This document shows, one piece after another, positions 1 to 11,120 of a stretch of 64,000 nucleotides of DNA. The stretch lies in NCBI RefSeq assembly GCF_014925385.1, contig NZ_JACSDK010000001.1:868001-932000 (forward strand), in the 5' to 3' direction. The notes beneath the pieces were generated by a model. That model was given only the letters and a program-made list of their open reading frames with translations. It made no database searches and had not been told where the DNA came from. Origin of the DNA: Pelagibius marinus. Its GTDB lineage: Bacteria; Pseudomonadota; Alphaproteobacteria; Kiloniellales; Kiloniellaceae. Every line of letters begins with the position of its first letter. Within the stretch, counting starts at the first letter, position 1. The translations under genes were made by a program, and so were the position numbers.

Positions 1-272
1 AGGTGATCGGCTCGCGCGGTCCGGCCAACAGCGACCGCCTGGCCAACATCAGCTACTTCGTGGCCGTCGCCCGCACCGACCAGACCATTCTGGCGCGCCA
101 AAGCTTCGACATCGCCATTCCCTTCCCCGGCAACCGCACGCGCGTTTCCGGCCTGGAGGAGATCGGCCAGGTCATCACGCTGCAGGGCAACGAGGACGGC
201 GGCGACTACCTGATCTACGTCGGCCTGGACCTGACCCGCGAGGAACTGGACTACAACCGCGCCAACTATTGA
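1..272 (+). CDS. Conserved hypothetical protein, 3' end only (5' truncated by window)
   Basis: The reading frame is open from the first bases of the window and stops with TGA at 270-272, so only about the last 90 residues are present. The GTG at position 3 is an internal codon, not a demonstrated start. The segment looks like a small beta-rich domain ending in an acidic and aromatic tail (LTREELDYNRANY), a style I associate with conserved alphaproteobacterial hypothetical or lipoprotein families, but I cannot name the family. The GFA-family gene begins 7 nt downstream, so the two are probably co-transcribed. Function unknown. Confidence 0.7.
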   Translation, partial: VIGSRGPANSDRLANISYFVAVARTDQTILARQSFDIAIPFPGNRTRVSGLEEIGQVITLQGNEDGGDYLIYVGLDLTREELDYNRANY

Positions 273-279
273 GGCGGAC

Positions 280-783
280 ATGCCGGACCAGAGAGTGCAG
301 GGCGGCTGCCAGTGCGGCGCCGTCCGCTACAGCGTCGATCTGGCGGAGGCCCTGACGCTTTACCGCTGCCACTGCCGCGACTGCCAGAAGCAGTCGTCCA
401 GCGCCTTCGGGATGTCGATGATCCTGCCGGAGACGGCGTTCGAGATTACCGAGGGCCGTGCGAGCACCTGGTCGCGCACCGCCGACAGCGGCCGCCCGGT
501 GCACGGCTTTCTCTGCGGGACCTGCGGCACCCGGCTCTATCACACCTCGCCCAGCCGGCCCGGCATGGTCAACCTGAAGCCCGGCACCCTGGACGATCCC
601 TCGGGCCTGCAGCCGATCGGCGATGTCTGGACCGACAGCCGGCAGGCCTGGGTGGACCTGCTGCCCGAGGGCCTGCACTATGCCCGCCAGCCGGCGGACA
701 TGGAGGCCCTCATGGCCCGCTATCGCCCGCGAATCCCCGCCCCGGAAGGCGGCGATGGCGGCGGCGGCGACGCAGGCAGTTGA
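280..783 (+). CDS. GFA/CENP-V family zinc-binding protein
   Basis: A 167-residue protein of the glutathione-dependent formaldehyde-activating (GFA, CENP-V) fold. The zinc-binding cysteine pattern is visible: GGCQCGAVRY near residue 10, CHCRDCQK near residue 30, and CGTCGTRLY near residue 80. Members are called GFA proteins because Gfa of Paracoccus accelerates S-hydroxymethylglutathione formation, but most homologues lack a demonstrated activity. The ATG at 280 follows a GAGGCGGA ribosome-binding site and lies 7 nt after the preceding stop. The last 20 residues are Gly/Asp-rich and probably disordered. Fold assignment is firm; substrate is unknown. Confidence 0.88.
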   Translation: MPDQRVQGGCQCGAVRYSVDLAEALTLYRCHCRDCQKQSSSAFGMSMILPETAFEITEGRASTWSRTADSGRPVHGFLCGTCGTRLYHTSPSRPGMVNLKPGTLDDPSGLQPIGDVWTDSRQAWVDLLPEGLHYARQPADMEALMARYRPRIPAPEGGDGGGGDAGS

Positions 784-860
784 AATCCACCCTCCGGCGG
801 GCTAGCTTCCTGACTACAGCAGGGCGGTCGTCCGCGAGTCGATCGCCTTTTGCCACTGAT

Positions 861-1090
861 CCCTTGCGGGAGAGACCGGTTTTCGCAAAGAAGCCGGCGC
901 CGAAGGAGCAACCGCCCCGGAAACTCTCAGGCAAAAGGACCGCAAGGGTGAGGCGCTTCTGGAAAGCGGTCGCGCCCGGCCCCCTGACTTGCATGGGGAT
1001 TTTGGCCGGGCGGGTCTCACCGAAGGAGTAAGTCGGCAGCCGATGTTATCGGCGTACCGATGAATCTCTCAGGTATCCACGACAGAAGGG
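861..1090 (+). promoter_or_regulatory. Tandem glycine riboswitch upstream of gcvTHP
   Basis: Two consecutive glycine aptamers precede the glycine cleavage operon. Aptamer 1 (861-948) is closed by a perfect 9-bp P1 helix, CCCTTGCGG at 861-869 with CCGCAAGGG at 940-948, and holds the hallmark blocks GGGAGAGACC, GCCGAAGGAGCAA and ACTCTCAGGCAAAAGGACC. Aptamer 2 (about 954-1090) has a P1 of CTTCTG (956-961) with CAGAAG (1083-1088) and the matching blocks ACCGAAGGAGTAA and AATCTCTCAGGTATC. Tandem glycine riboswitches normally switch gcv operons on when glycine is abundant. No clear intrinsic terminator is visible between 1090 and the gcvT start, so control may act on translation. Confidence 0.93.
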
Positions 1091-1150
1091 GCCGGGCTAC
1101 CCTCAAGGGGGTGGTGCTGGCGGAATGACTTTTGTCGAAGGAGGCGCGCC

Positions 1151-2266
1151 TTGGGAGAGCCAGGCACAGCGGGGCAGAAAGAAACACCCCTCTTCACCCT
1201 GCACCAGGAACTGGGCGGCAAGATCGTGCCCTTTGCGGGCTATGCCCTGCCGGTGCAGTACCCGGCCGGCATCATGGCCGAGCACAAGCAGACCCGCGAG
1301 TACGCCGGGCTGTTCGACGTCTCCCATATGGGCCAGGTGAAGCTGGAGGGCGCCGACCGCGTCGCCGCGCTGGAGGCCCTGGTGCCGGCGGACCTGGCCG
1401 GCCTCGCCGAGGGGCGCCAGCGCTACAGCTTCTTCACCAACGATGCCGGCGGCATCCTCGACGACCTGATGATCTCCAACCAGGGCGACTGGCTGTTCCT
1501 GGTGGTCAACGCCGCCTGCAAGGACGCCGACATCGCCCACCTGAAGGCGAACCTGAAGGGCGAGGTGACCCTTACCGAGCTGTCGGACCGCGCGCTCATG
1601 GCGCTGCAGGGGCCCAAGGCGGCGGCGGTGCTGGCGCGCCTGGCGCCGGGGGTCGAGACGATGAGGTTCATGGACTGCAAGCCGGTGGAAATCGACGGGA
1701 CGGCCTGCATCGTCAGCCGCTCCGGCTACACCGGCGAAGACGGCTACGAGATCTCCGTGCCCGCCGAGGCCGCCGACGCCCTGGCGCGCCACCTGCTGAG
1801 CGCCGAGGAGGTCATGCCGATCGGCCTGGGCGCGCGCGATTCGCTGCGCCTGGAGGCCGGGCTCTGCCTCTACGGCCATGACATCGACACCACCACCACG
1901 CCGGTCGAGGCCGACCTGACCTGGGCGATCCAGAAGCGCCGCCGCGAGGGCGGCGGCTTTCCCGGCGCCGCCGTTGTGCAGGAGCAGCTGGCCGAGGGCG
2001 CGCAGCGCCGCCGCGTCGGCCTGCTGCCGGAAGGCCGCGCGCCGATGCGCGAGGGCACGGTGCTGCAGAATGACCAGGGCGAGGTGGTCGGCAAGGTGAC
2101 CTCCGGCGGCTTCGGGCCGACGGTAGGCGGGCCGGTCGCCATGGGCTATGTGGACAGCGGCCTGGCGGCGGAGGGAACTGCGCTGCAGGCCGTGGTCAGG
2201 GGCAAGGCCCTGCCGTGCAAGGTGGCGGCGCTGCCCTTCGTGAAACACAACTACTTCAGAGGCTGA
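1151..2266 (+). CDS. gcvT: Glycine cleavage system T protein (aminomethyltransferase)
   Basis: A 371-residue, full-length GcvT. It transfers the methylene group from the aminomethyl-lipoyl H protein to tetrahydrofolate, releasing ammonia. Family blocks are present: [15 protein letters not shown] and [10 protein letters not shown] in the first 60 residues, [13 protein letters not shown] near residue 190, and [20 protein letters not shown] near residue 225. The start chosen is TTG at 1151 because a strong AAGGAGG (1138-1144) sits 6 nt upstream and the protein then has the usual length. It is the first gene of gcvT-gcvH-gcvP, directly behind the tandem glycine riboswitch. Confidence 0.96.
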   Translation: MGEPGTAGQKETPLFTLHQELGGKIVPFAGYALPVQYPAGIMAEHKQTREYAGLFDVSHMGQVKLEGADRVAALEALVPADLAGLAEGRQRYSFFTNDAGGILDDLMISNQGDWLFLVVNAACKDADIAHLKANLKGEVTLTELSDRALMALQGPKAAAVLARLAPGVETMRFMDCKPVEIDGTACIVSRSGYTGEDGYEISVPAEAADALARHLLSAEEVMPIGLGARDSLRLEAGLCLYGHDIDTTTTPVEADLTWAIQKRRREGGGFPGAAVVQEQLAEGAQRRRVGLLPEGRAPMREGTVLQNDQGEVVGKVTSGGFGPTVGGPVAMGYVDSGLAAEGTALQAVVRGKALPCKVAALPFVKHNYFRG

Positions 2267-2284
2267 GAGGGGGACCTGAGAGAC

Positions 2285-2656
2285 ATGAGCGAGAAGCGTT
2301 ATACCGAAGACCACGAATGGGTGCTCATCGACGGCGACAGCGCCGTGGTGGGCATCAGCGACCACGCCCAGGAACAGCTGGGCGACATCGTCTTCGTCGA
2401 GCTGCCGGACGTCGGCAAGGCCCTGGAGAAGGGCAAGGAAGCCGCGGTGGTCGAATCGGTGAAGGCCGCCAGCGAGATCTACGCGCCGGCCGACGGCGAG
2501 GTGCTGGAGGTCAACGAGGCGCTGAACGACGAGCCGGCCAAGGTGAACAGCGACGCCGAAGGTGACGGCTGGTTCTTCAAGATGAAGCTCAGCGACCCCT
2601 CGCAGGTCGCCGCGCTGATGGACGAGGCCGCCTACAAGGATTTCGTTGGCGACTAG
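2285..2656 (+). CDS. gcvH: Glycine cleavage system H protein (lipoyl carrier)
   Basis: A 123-residue lipoyl-domain protein that shuttles the aminomethyl intermediate between the P, T and L proteins. It starts [15 protein letters not shown] and carries the lipoylation motif [12 protein letters not shown], with the modified lysine near residue 60. The gap to gcvT is 18 nt, so the two are co-transcribed. Nothing is unusual about the sequence. Confidence 0.97.
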   Translation: MSEKRYTEDHEWVLIDGDSAVVGISDHAQEQLGDIVFVELPDVGKALEKGKEAAVVESVKAASEIYAPADGEVLEVNEALNDEPAKVNSDAEGDGWFFKMKLSDPSQVAALMDEAAYKDFVGD

Positions 2657-2720
2657 GGACATCGTTGGCGACTGAGCGCCATTCAAAGCATTGCGAGCAG
2701 GGTGTAACCGGAGAGGATCC

Positions 2721-5627
<2,907 letters not shown>

Positions 5628-5636
5628 GGGAAGAAG

Positions 5637-5744
5637 TACCCCCTCACCCTCCCGCTTCGCGGGCCCCTCCCTCTCCCCTGGTGGGAGAGGGTTGCGCAGC
5701 CTCGGCGAGGTACGAGCCTAGGCGAAGCTGGGTGAGGGGGGGTA
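5637..5744. repeat. REP-like intergenic palindrome, family I
   Basis: About 108 bp between gcvP and the next gene, bounded by an imperfect terminal inverted repeat (TACCCCCTCACCCT against GGGTGAGGGGGGGTA). It contains internal palindromes CCGCTTCGCGG and CCTCTCCC...GGGAGAGG. A partial copy in the opposite orientation lies at 38669-38730. This is the style of dispersed non-coding palindromes common in alphaproteobacterial intergenic DNA. It may also act as a transcript end after gcvP. Confidence 0.75.
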
Positions 5745-5789
5745 GGCTGACAGCTCGAAGGCTCTTCGGCCAACAGCAAAGGATAGGGC

Positions 5790-6083
5790 GTGATCGATTA
5801 CGAAGAGGCGCGTGAGATTGTGGAGCAGCATCTTGCGGAAACCGCGACCGGTACCCCGAAGCTCGTGTTGCTGGACGATGAGACGATGGAGGAAGATTTT
5901 GGCTGGGTCTTCTTCTATCAGTCAGAGGAGTATCTCAGGTCGGGGAGCTTTGCTGACCAGTTGGCCGGGAACGCGCCGATCATCGTGTCGAAGGTGGATG
6001 GAAGTCTGCACGTGACGGGGACCGCCCACCCCGTCGAAGTCTATATCGAGAGTTTCAGGCGGTCAGGATCACCGCACGGGTAG
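5790..6083 (+). CDS. Imm35/YrhB-type small protein (orphan immunity-like)
   Basis: A 97-residue protein starting with GTG at 5790. The core blocks FGWVFFYQSEEYLRSG and LAGNAPIIVSKVDGSLHVTGTA match the YrhB/Imm35 fold, a domain named as an immunity protein in polymorphic toxin systems but also found in isolation. No toxin or secretion gene is adjacent: gcvP lies upstream and a PLP enzyme downstream. Base composition is a little less GC-rich than the neighbours. The family call is fairly secure; an actual immunity role is only an inference from the family name. Confidence 0.78.
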   Translation: MIDYEEAREIVEQHLAETATGTPKLVLLDDETMEEDFGWVFFYQSEEYLRSGSFADQLAGNAPIIVSKVDGSLHVTGTAHPVEVYIESFRRSGSPHG

Positions 6084-6174
6084 GTTCGGCCAGGGGTCGC
6101 CGCCACCGCCGCATTTCCCCTTTGCTGCCTCCGCCGAAGGATGCTCTCCTTGCCGCAAGAGCAGGGAGTTTTTC

Positions 6175-7500
6175 ATGACCGACTTGGCCTACCGGCCCTG
6201 GGTGCCGGAAGCTTGCGAGACCTACATCCAAAGCCTCGCCGGGCGCACCGCCGCGCTGGCCTCCGGCGACATCGCCCGGCGGCTCGATGACCTGGTGGAG
6301 CGCAACCGCGCCATCCATGAGCGCGAGTGCTTCAACCTCAACCCCGCCACCAACGTGATGAACCCGCGTGCCGAGGCGGTGCTGGCGGCAGGGCTCGGCG
6401 CGCGGCCCTCGCTGGGCTATCCCGGCGACAAGTACGAGATGGGCCTGGAGGCCATCGAGGAGATCGAGGTGATCGCCGCCGAGCTGGCCGCCGAGATCTT
6501 CCGCGCCAGCTACGCGGAGATCCGCATCGCCTCGGGTGCCCTGGCGAACCTCTACGCCTTCATGGCCACCTGCCGGCCGGGCGACGCGATCATCGCGCCG
6601 CCGCCGGCCATCGGCGGCCATGTCACCCACCACGCCGCCGGCTGCGCCGGGCTCTACGGCCTGACGATCCATCCGGCGCCGGTCGACGCCGAGGGCTACA
6701 CCGTGGACCTGGCGGCGCTGAAAAAGCTGGCGCGGGAGGTGCGCCCCAAGCTCATCACCCTGGGCGGCAGCCTCAACCTCTTTCCCCATCCGGTGGCCCA
6801 GGTGCGCGAGATCGCCGACGGCGTCGGCGCCAAGCTGCTGTTCGACGCCGCCCACCAGTGCGGCATCATCGCCGGCGGGGCCTGGGCCGATCCCCTGGCC
6901 GAGGGCGCCCACCTCATGACCATGAGCACCTACAAGAGCCTGGGCGGGCCCGCCGGGGGCCTGCTGGTCACCAACGACGCCGGGCTGGCGGAGAAGCTCG
7001 ACGCCATCGCCTTTCCGGGGCTTACCGCCAACTTCGATGCCGCCAAGTCGGCGGCCCTGGCCTACACGCTGATCGACTGGCGCGAGTACGGGAAGGCCTA
7101 TGCGGCAAAGATGATCTCGGTGGCCCAAGCCTTCGCCGCGGCCCTGGACGCCGAGGGCCTGCCGGTTTTCGCCCGCGACAAGGGCTTCACGCGGTCGCAC
7201 CAGTTCGCGCTGGCGGCCGCGGCCTGGGGCGGCGGCCAGGCGGCGTCCAAGAAGCTGCGCCGGGCCGGCTTCCTCGCCTGCGGCATTGGTCTGCCCATCG
7301 AACCGGTCGCGGGCGACATGAACGGTCTCAGGATCGGCACGCCGGAGCTGGTGCGCTGGGGCGTCACCGAGGACGACGTGGCGGCGCTGGCGGGCCTGCT
7401 GAAGCGCGCGCTGGCCACCGACGCCCCCGAGGCCCTGGCGCCGGAAGTCGCCGCCCTGCGCGCCCGCTTCGGCCGCCTGCACTACGTTTGCCAAGCCTAG
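6175..7500 (+). CDS. SHMT-fold PLP enzyme, atypical active site
   Basis: A 441-residue fold-type I PLP protein that aligns over its length with serine hydroxymethyltransferase. Conserved elements are the PLP aspartate and histidine in LLFDAAHQCG, the Schiff-base lysine in STYKSLGGPAGG, and the carboxylate-binding arginine in GLRIGTPEL. It departs from true GlyA: the ASENY block holding the catalytic Glu is NLNPATNVMNP here, the YYGG block is YEMG, and the His before the PLP Lys is Tyr. It may catalyse another aldol or retro-aldol reaction on a beta-hydroxy amino acid. ATG 6175 follows the weak GAGCAGGGAG. Proximity to gcvTHP suggests a link to glycine metabolism. Confidence 0.8.
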   Translation: MTDLAYRPWVPEACETYIQSLAGRTAALASGDIARRLDDLVERNRAIHERECFNLNPATNVMNPRAEAVLAAGLGARPSLGYPGDKYEMGLEAIEEIEVIAAELAAEIFRASYAEIRIASGALANLYAFMATCRPGDAIIAPPPAIGGHVTHHAAGCAGLYGLTIHPAPVDAEGYTVDLAALKKLAREVRPKLITLGGSLNLFPHPVAQVREIADGVGAKLLFDAAHQCGIIAGGAWADPLAEGAHLMTMSTYKSLGGPAGGLLVTNDAGLAEKLDAIAFPGLTANFDAAKSAALAYTLIDWREYGKAYAAKMISVAQAFAAALDAEGLPVFARDKGFTRSHQFALAAAAWGGGQAASKKLRRAGFLACGIGLPIEPVAGDMNGLRIGTPELVRWGVTEDDVAALAGLLKRALATDAPEALAPEVAALRARFGRLHYVCQA

Positions 7501-7579
7501 GCGTGCCGACGGCCCTTCGCGCGAGGGGGCCCTTCCTGTAGCATCGCGGCAAAACAAGGCGATCGATGAGGGAGGAAAG

Positions 7580-8569
7580 ATGAAAGCGATCCAGCTTCAG
7601 CGACACGCGCGCCCGGACGAGGCCTGTACTTGCGTCGAGGTGGACGACGTAGGCGCGCCGGGCGAGGGCGAGGTGGTGGTGGAGATCCGCGCCTCGGCGA
7701 TCAACCCCGCCGACCTGCTGATCATGGAAGGCCGCTACCCCGGCCCCGAGACGCTGCCGGCGCCCATGGGCATCGAGGGGACCGGGCGCGTCACCGCGGT
7801 GGGCGCGGGCGTCGATCACCTGAAGCCCGGCGACAAGGTTATGAGCCTGGGCCGCGCCAACTGGGCCGAGCGCATCAAGGCGCTGGCCGACCGGGTGGTG
7901 AAGCTGCCCGACGCCATCGACTTCACCCTGGCGGCCATGCTGAAGGCCAACCCGCCCTCGGCCCATTTCATGCTCAGCGACTACGTCGAGTTGAAGCCCG
8001 GCGACTGGGTGGCCCAGAACGCCGCCAACTCGGCGGTGGGCCGCCATGTCATCCGCCTCGCCAAGGCCCGCGGCCTGCACAGCGTCAACATCGTGCGCCG
8101 GGAGGAACTGGTCGAGGAGCTGAAAGGCCTGGGCGCCGACGTGGTGGTGGTCGACGGCGACGACGTCGGCGAACGCGTGCGCGAGGCGATCGGCGACGCG
8201 GCGCCGGTGCGTCTCGGCATCGACGCCGCCGGCGGGCCGCTGTGCCGGCGCCTCGCCGACTGCCTTTCCGACGGCGGCACGGTGGTGAACTACGGCTTCC
8301 TCTCCGGCGAGCCCTGCATGATCACCCCGCACCAGGCGATCATCCACGACATCACGCTGAAGGGCTTCTGGCTGATGCGCAAGATGCAGACCCTCACGCG
8401 CGAGGAGATCGAATCGCTCTACGCCAAGATGGCCGGCTACTTCATGGACGGCACCCTGGAGGTGCCGGTGGAGGCCAGCTACGCCCTGACGGACGCCAAG
8501 GCCGCCCTGGCCCACGCCTTCCAGGCCGGGCGCGGCGGCAAGATCCTCTTCACCCCGACGGCGGAGTAG
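7580..8569 (+). CDS. MDR-family enoyl thioester reductase-like protein (MECR/ETR type)
   Basis: A 329-residue medium-chain dehydrogenase/reductase without the catalytic zinc ligands. The N-terminal block INPADLLIMEGRYPG and the cofactor block QNAANSAVGRHVIRLAKARG are those of MECR/ETR-type trans-2-enoyl thioester reductases, which use NADPH to reduce 2-enoyl-CoA or enoyl-ACP. The ATG follows GAGGAAAG closely. A general quinone oxidoreductase-like role cannot be excluded. It lies 79 nt after the SHMT-fold gene on the same strand and may share its transcript. Confidence 0.8.
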   Translation: MKAIQLQRHARPDEACTCVEVDDVGAPGEGEVVVEIRASAINPADLLIMEGRYPGPETLPAPMGIEGTGRVTAVGAGVDHLKPGDKVMSLGRANWAERIKALADRVVKLPDAIDFTLAAMLKANPPSAHFMLSDYVELKPGDWVAQNAANSAVGRHVIRLAKARGLHSVNIVRREELVEELKGLGADVVVVDGDDVGERVREAIGDAAPVRLGIDAAGGPLCRRLADCLSDGGTVVNYGFLSGEPCMITPHQAIIHDITLKGFWLMRKMQTLTREEIESLYAKMAGYFMDGTLEVPVEASYALTDAKAALAHAFQAGRGGKILFTPTAE

Positions 8570-8623
8570 GGAGCAGGAATCCGGAACTGTGCCCAGCTTG
8601 CTGAGGACTTGAAGCGGCAAGGG

Positions 8624-8733
8624 TGTCACCCCCACCCCAACCCTCCCCCATCGAAGGGGGAGGGGATAGCTTATTGCCGTGTCTTCAAAAATCATTCCTC
8701 CCCTCTTGATGGGGGGAGGTCAGGAGGGGGTGA
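8624..8733. repeat. MITE-like intergenic palindrome, family II (copy 1)
   Basis: About 110 bp made of two hairpin arms (CCCTCCCCCATCGAAGGGGGAGGG and CCTCCCCTCTTGATGGGGGGAGG in outline) around a variable centre, with an overall inverted repeat beginning TGTCACCCCCACC and ending in GGAGGGGGTGA. A second copy is at 60196-60308, so this is a dispersed non-coding repeat family and not a simple terminator. Confidence 0.78.
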
Positions 8734-8839
8734 AGGCCGAAGGCCTGCCTTGCGGCTCGCTTCCCCAACCGGACAGCCGTGGAACAAGTCCGAGGGTGAC
8801 CGCCTGGGGTGGATTTCCGGCAACGACTGCCAGGCGCGT

Positions 8840-9328
8840 TCAGTGCCGCAGCCTCACCTCGTCGAGGTTGGCGATCACGTAGTCGTAGTTGTTCAGCAGC
8901 CACAGCAGCGATTCGACCTTGGTCCGGTCCTCGTCGTGGACATTGCGCGTGAAGGTGCCGTAGGACCTGCCCTCGCTGTCCTTCACCACGGGCCCGTCGA
9001 AGGACTGCGGGTGCCAGGGACTGAGCGGCTTGTAGGGCGAGCCGTAGGCGCTGATCTTGTTCCAGATGGTGTCCCCGTCGTACTCCGAGCCGTAGGGGCT
9101 CAGCTTGTTCCAGACGGAGCGGCTGTCGAAGCGCGAGCAGTTGAGGCAGCCCAGGAAGACGCTGTGGTTCGCGCCGCCGTAGAGCAGGTACTCGGGCTCC
9201 GGGATCGGCGATTTGAACTGGGCCGCGGCCTCGCCCTGCAGGCCGCCGGCGAGCAGCAGCAGGACAGCGCCGGCCGCGGCCAGGCGGGCGAGGGCGCCCG
9301 AAAGCTTCGTGGATTCGAAGGCGATCAT
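8840..9328 (-). CDS. Exported protein with tandem WNxxxxYGSxY motifs
   Basis: A 162-residue protein. ATG at 9328 gives a clear signal peptide (hydrophobic stretch ending LLLLAGGLQGEAAAQ). An upstream in-frame extension to 9604 exists but would bury the signal. The mature part has FLGCLNCSRF, then two tandem copies of a WNK(L/I)SxYGSxY motif and a diverged third (SPWHPQSF), then a short beta-rich region with VVKDSEGRSYGTFTRN. I have seen this LGCLNC plus repeated WN-YGS-Y pattern in uncharacterised bacterial exported proteins; I know no function. It is convergent with the MDR gene across the family II repeat. Confidence 0.75.
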   Translation of the reverse strand: MIAFESTKLSGALARLAAAGAVLLLLAGGLQGEAAAQFKSPIPEPEYLLYGGANHSVFLGCLNCSRFDSRSVWNKLSPYGSEYDGDTIWNKISAYGSPYKPLSPWHPQSFDGPVVKDSEGRSYGTFTRNVHDEDRTKVESLLWLLNNYDYVIANLDEVRLRH

Positions 9329-9633
9329 TCCGGTTCTCCGCAAACGGCTTGGCGGCGACGTAACTAAGTCGTGCCGGCGGGCGCGGCGGTTCACTATGAC
9401 GGGAATAAAGGCGGCGGTGAAGAGGGCGTGGCCCGGTGTCACTTCCTCAGCCGACTGCCGTGGGATAAGCCCCGAAAAGTGCTTTGTAGGACGGTGGAGG
9501 AAATACCCATGGAGATTCATTCCCTGAGCTTGTCCTGCTATAGTGGCGAACAACGATGCAGGGCGGAAATCGAAAGAGCCTTGGCATACTTGTGGGGCTG
9601 CCAAACTCGATCGCGCAACCGGGTTCTGTACAC
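9329..9633. other. Divergent intergenic region
   Basis: About 305 bp between the exported protein (minus) and the small membrane protein (plus). It has no supportable coding frame of its own. A TATAGT hexamer near 9539 could be a -10 box for the plus-strand gene, but I see no convincing -35 partner. Composition falls below the chromosome average towards the membrane-protein gene. Confidence 0.4.
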
Positions 9634-9951
9634 ATGATCTACTTATTTACGGCCTGTTTCTTCGCAGCCGGCTCTCTCTTGGGATTTCTCGCGAGCTGGC
9701 TGATCCTTTGGATGACGCCGGAGACGAAGCGGCCACGCGGAGCGTTGCGCTACACAGCCAGAGCTCTCATTCGCCTTGTCGGGGTTGGCGTGCTCTTGGC
9801 TCCCTTTCTCGTATTCTATGGCTACTTCGATCGCTGGGCAGAACTCTCCCGGACCGACAACATCTACGGGTGGTATGTCGTGGCTTGCTTTGTCATTTCT
9901 CTTGTCCCCAGCTTCGTTCTTGTTTGCCGCAAAGAGCGGCCCCCTCGGTAA
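9634..9951 (+). CDS. Small membrane protein, unknown function
   Basis: A 105-residue protein from ATG 9634, which opens directly into a transmembrane helix (IYLFTACFFAAGSLLGFLAS). Two more hydrophobic segments follow near residues 45-65 and 80-100, so three membrane passes are predicted. An in-frame ATG at 9556 would add 26 polar residues and is less likely. Base composition is clearly less GC-rich than the flanking core genes, hinting at a recent or poorly ameliorated gene. I do not recognise the family. Confidence 0.55.
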   Translation: MIYLFTACFFAAGSLLGFLASWLILWMTPETKRPRGALRYTARALIRLVGVGVLLAPFLVFYGYFDRWAELSRTDNIYGWYVVACFVISLVPSFVLVCRKERPPR

Positions 9952-9971
9952 GCCAGCGCAATCCAGAAGGC

Positions 9972-10013
9972 GAAAAGAAAAACGCCCGGCTCTCGTTAGA
10001 GAACCGGGCGTTT
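9972..10013 (-). terminator. Rho-independent terminator of the F0 ATP synthase operon
   Basis: Inverted repeat AACGCCCGG (9981-9989) and CCGGGCGTT (10004-10012). On the minus strand the hairpin is followed by a T-rich run (GTTTTTCTTTTC), the normal signature of an intrinsic terminator. It lies just downstream of the b-subunit stop, so it ends the atpI-B-E-b'-b transcript. Confidence 0.85.
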
Positions 10014-10038
10014 GTCGTTCGGAGACGTTCAGCCGCGC

Positions 10039-10530
10039 TTAGTGCAGCTTCTGCCCCAGATCCTTGATGGCCTGGTCGACCATGGCCTGGTCGCGCTGCG
10101 GGTCGACGCTCTCGCTCAGCAGCTTGGCGGTGGCCGCCATGGCGATGTCGACGGCCTGGACGCGCACGTCCTGCACCGCCTGGGTCTCGGCCTGCGCGAT
10201 CTTCTCCAGGGCCGTCTTCTCGCGGCGGGCCAGAGTGGCCTTCAGGTCTTCGGCGGCCTGCTTGCTCAGCAGTTCGGCCTCGTGCCTGGCGCTGGCCTTC
10301 AGGTCCTCGGCCTCCTTGGCCGCGTCGCGTTGCTTGCGCTTGTATTCGGCCAGGGTCTTCTGCGCTTCCTCGCGCAGGCGCTGGGCCTCGTCGAGTTCCG
10401 CCTTGATGCGCTCGGCGCGGGCGTCGATGCCGTCCAGGATGGCGGTGCGCGCCTTCCAGACGATCAGGCCGACGAAGACGAAGAAGGCAATGGCGACCCA
10501 GAAGGTGGGATCGTAGAGAAGGGCACCCAT
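10039..10530 (-). CDS. atpF: F0 ATP synthase subunit b
   Basis: A 163-residue peripheral-stalk subunit with one N-terminal membrane helix (YDPTFWVAIAFFVFVGLIVW) followed by a long charged coiled-coil rich in Ala, Glu and Lys. It is the last gene of the F0 operon. Its start overlaps the stop of the b' gene by one base, so translation is coupled. Together with the upstream paralogue it forms the b/b' heterodimer typical of phototrophic bacteria and many alphaproteobacteria. Confidence 0.94.
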   Translation of the reverse strand: MGALLYDPTFWVAIAFFVFVGLIVWKARTAILDGIDARAERIKAELDEAQRLREEAQKTLAEYKRKQRDAAKEAEDLKASARHEAELLSKQAAEDLKATLARREKTALEKIAQAETQAVQDVRVQAVDIAMAATAKLLSESVDPQRDQAMVDQAIKDLGQKLH

Positions 10531-11021
10531 CAGCGCTTGCCTCCCATCACCTCGGTCACGGCCCGGGCGATCTCCTGATCGCCGGCCTTGACGCCGATCA
10601 GCTTCTCGGTGGCCGCGGCCACGACCTCGTTGACCGTGCCCTCCAGGCTGGAAAGCGCTGCCGTCTTGGCCTCGGCGATGCGCGCCTCGGCTTCCTCGGT
10701 CTGCTTGGCCAGCTTGGCCGCCACTTCGCTGTTTTGGCGTTCCGCCTCGGCCTTCATCTCATCCTGGGCCTTCTGCAGCACGCTGTGCGCCGAAGCCTGG
10801 GCGTCGGCGCGCATCTTCTCGTACTCGGCCAGGATGGTCTCGGCCTCTTCCTTGAGGGCCGTGGCCTTCTTCAGGTCGTCGTCCAGCTTGCGCTGTCTTG
10901 CTTCCAGGACATCGGCGATGCGCGGCAGGGCGATGCGCCAGATGACCAGGTAGCAGGCGATAAAGGTGATCGCCAGCCAGATCAGCTGTGTCGGCCAGAC
11001 GGCAGGATCGAGTTGGGGCAT
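10530..11021 (-). CDS. atpG: F0 ATP synthase subunit b'
   Basis: A 163-residue paralogue of subunit b with the same plan: an N-terminal helix (QLIWLAITFIACYLVIWRIALPRI) and a long coiled coil. The motif LPRIADVLEARQRKLDDDLKKA is typical of b' chains. It precedes and overlaps the b gene, giving the order c, b', b usual in alphaproteobacteria. The symbol atpG follows alphaproteobacterial use; some annotations use atpF2, and atpG elsewhere names the gamma subunit. Confidence 0.92.
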   Translation of the reverse strand: MPQLDPAVWPTQLIWLAITFIACYLVIWRIALPRIADVLEARQRKLDDDLKKATALKEEAETILAEYEKMRADAQASAHSVLQKAQDEMKAEAERQNSEVAAKLAKQTEEAEARIAEAKTAALSSLEGTVNEVVAAATEKLIGVKAGDQEIARAVTEVMGGKR

Positions 11022-11120
11022 GGCCCGCGTCCTCTCACTCTGTCAGGGATGATGCCGGCGGGAAAAGCGGGTGCCGGCGGCTTTGCCGCCGCCGGCCGAG
11101 AGCTTTTCCGCGGTCGGCGC

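Noticed and set aside
6055-7557. 500-codon frame antisense to the SHMT-fold gene
   Set aside because: The sense frame aligns to a known enzyme fold along its length; the antisense product is low-complexity.
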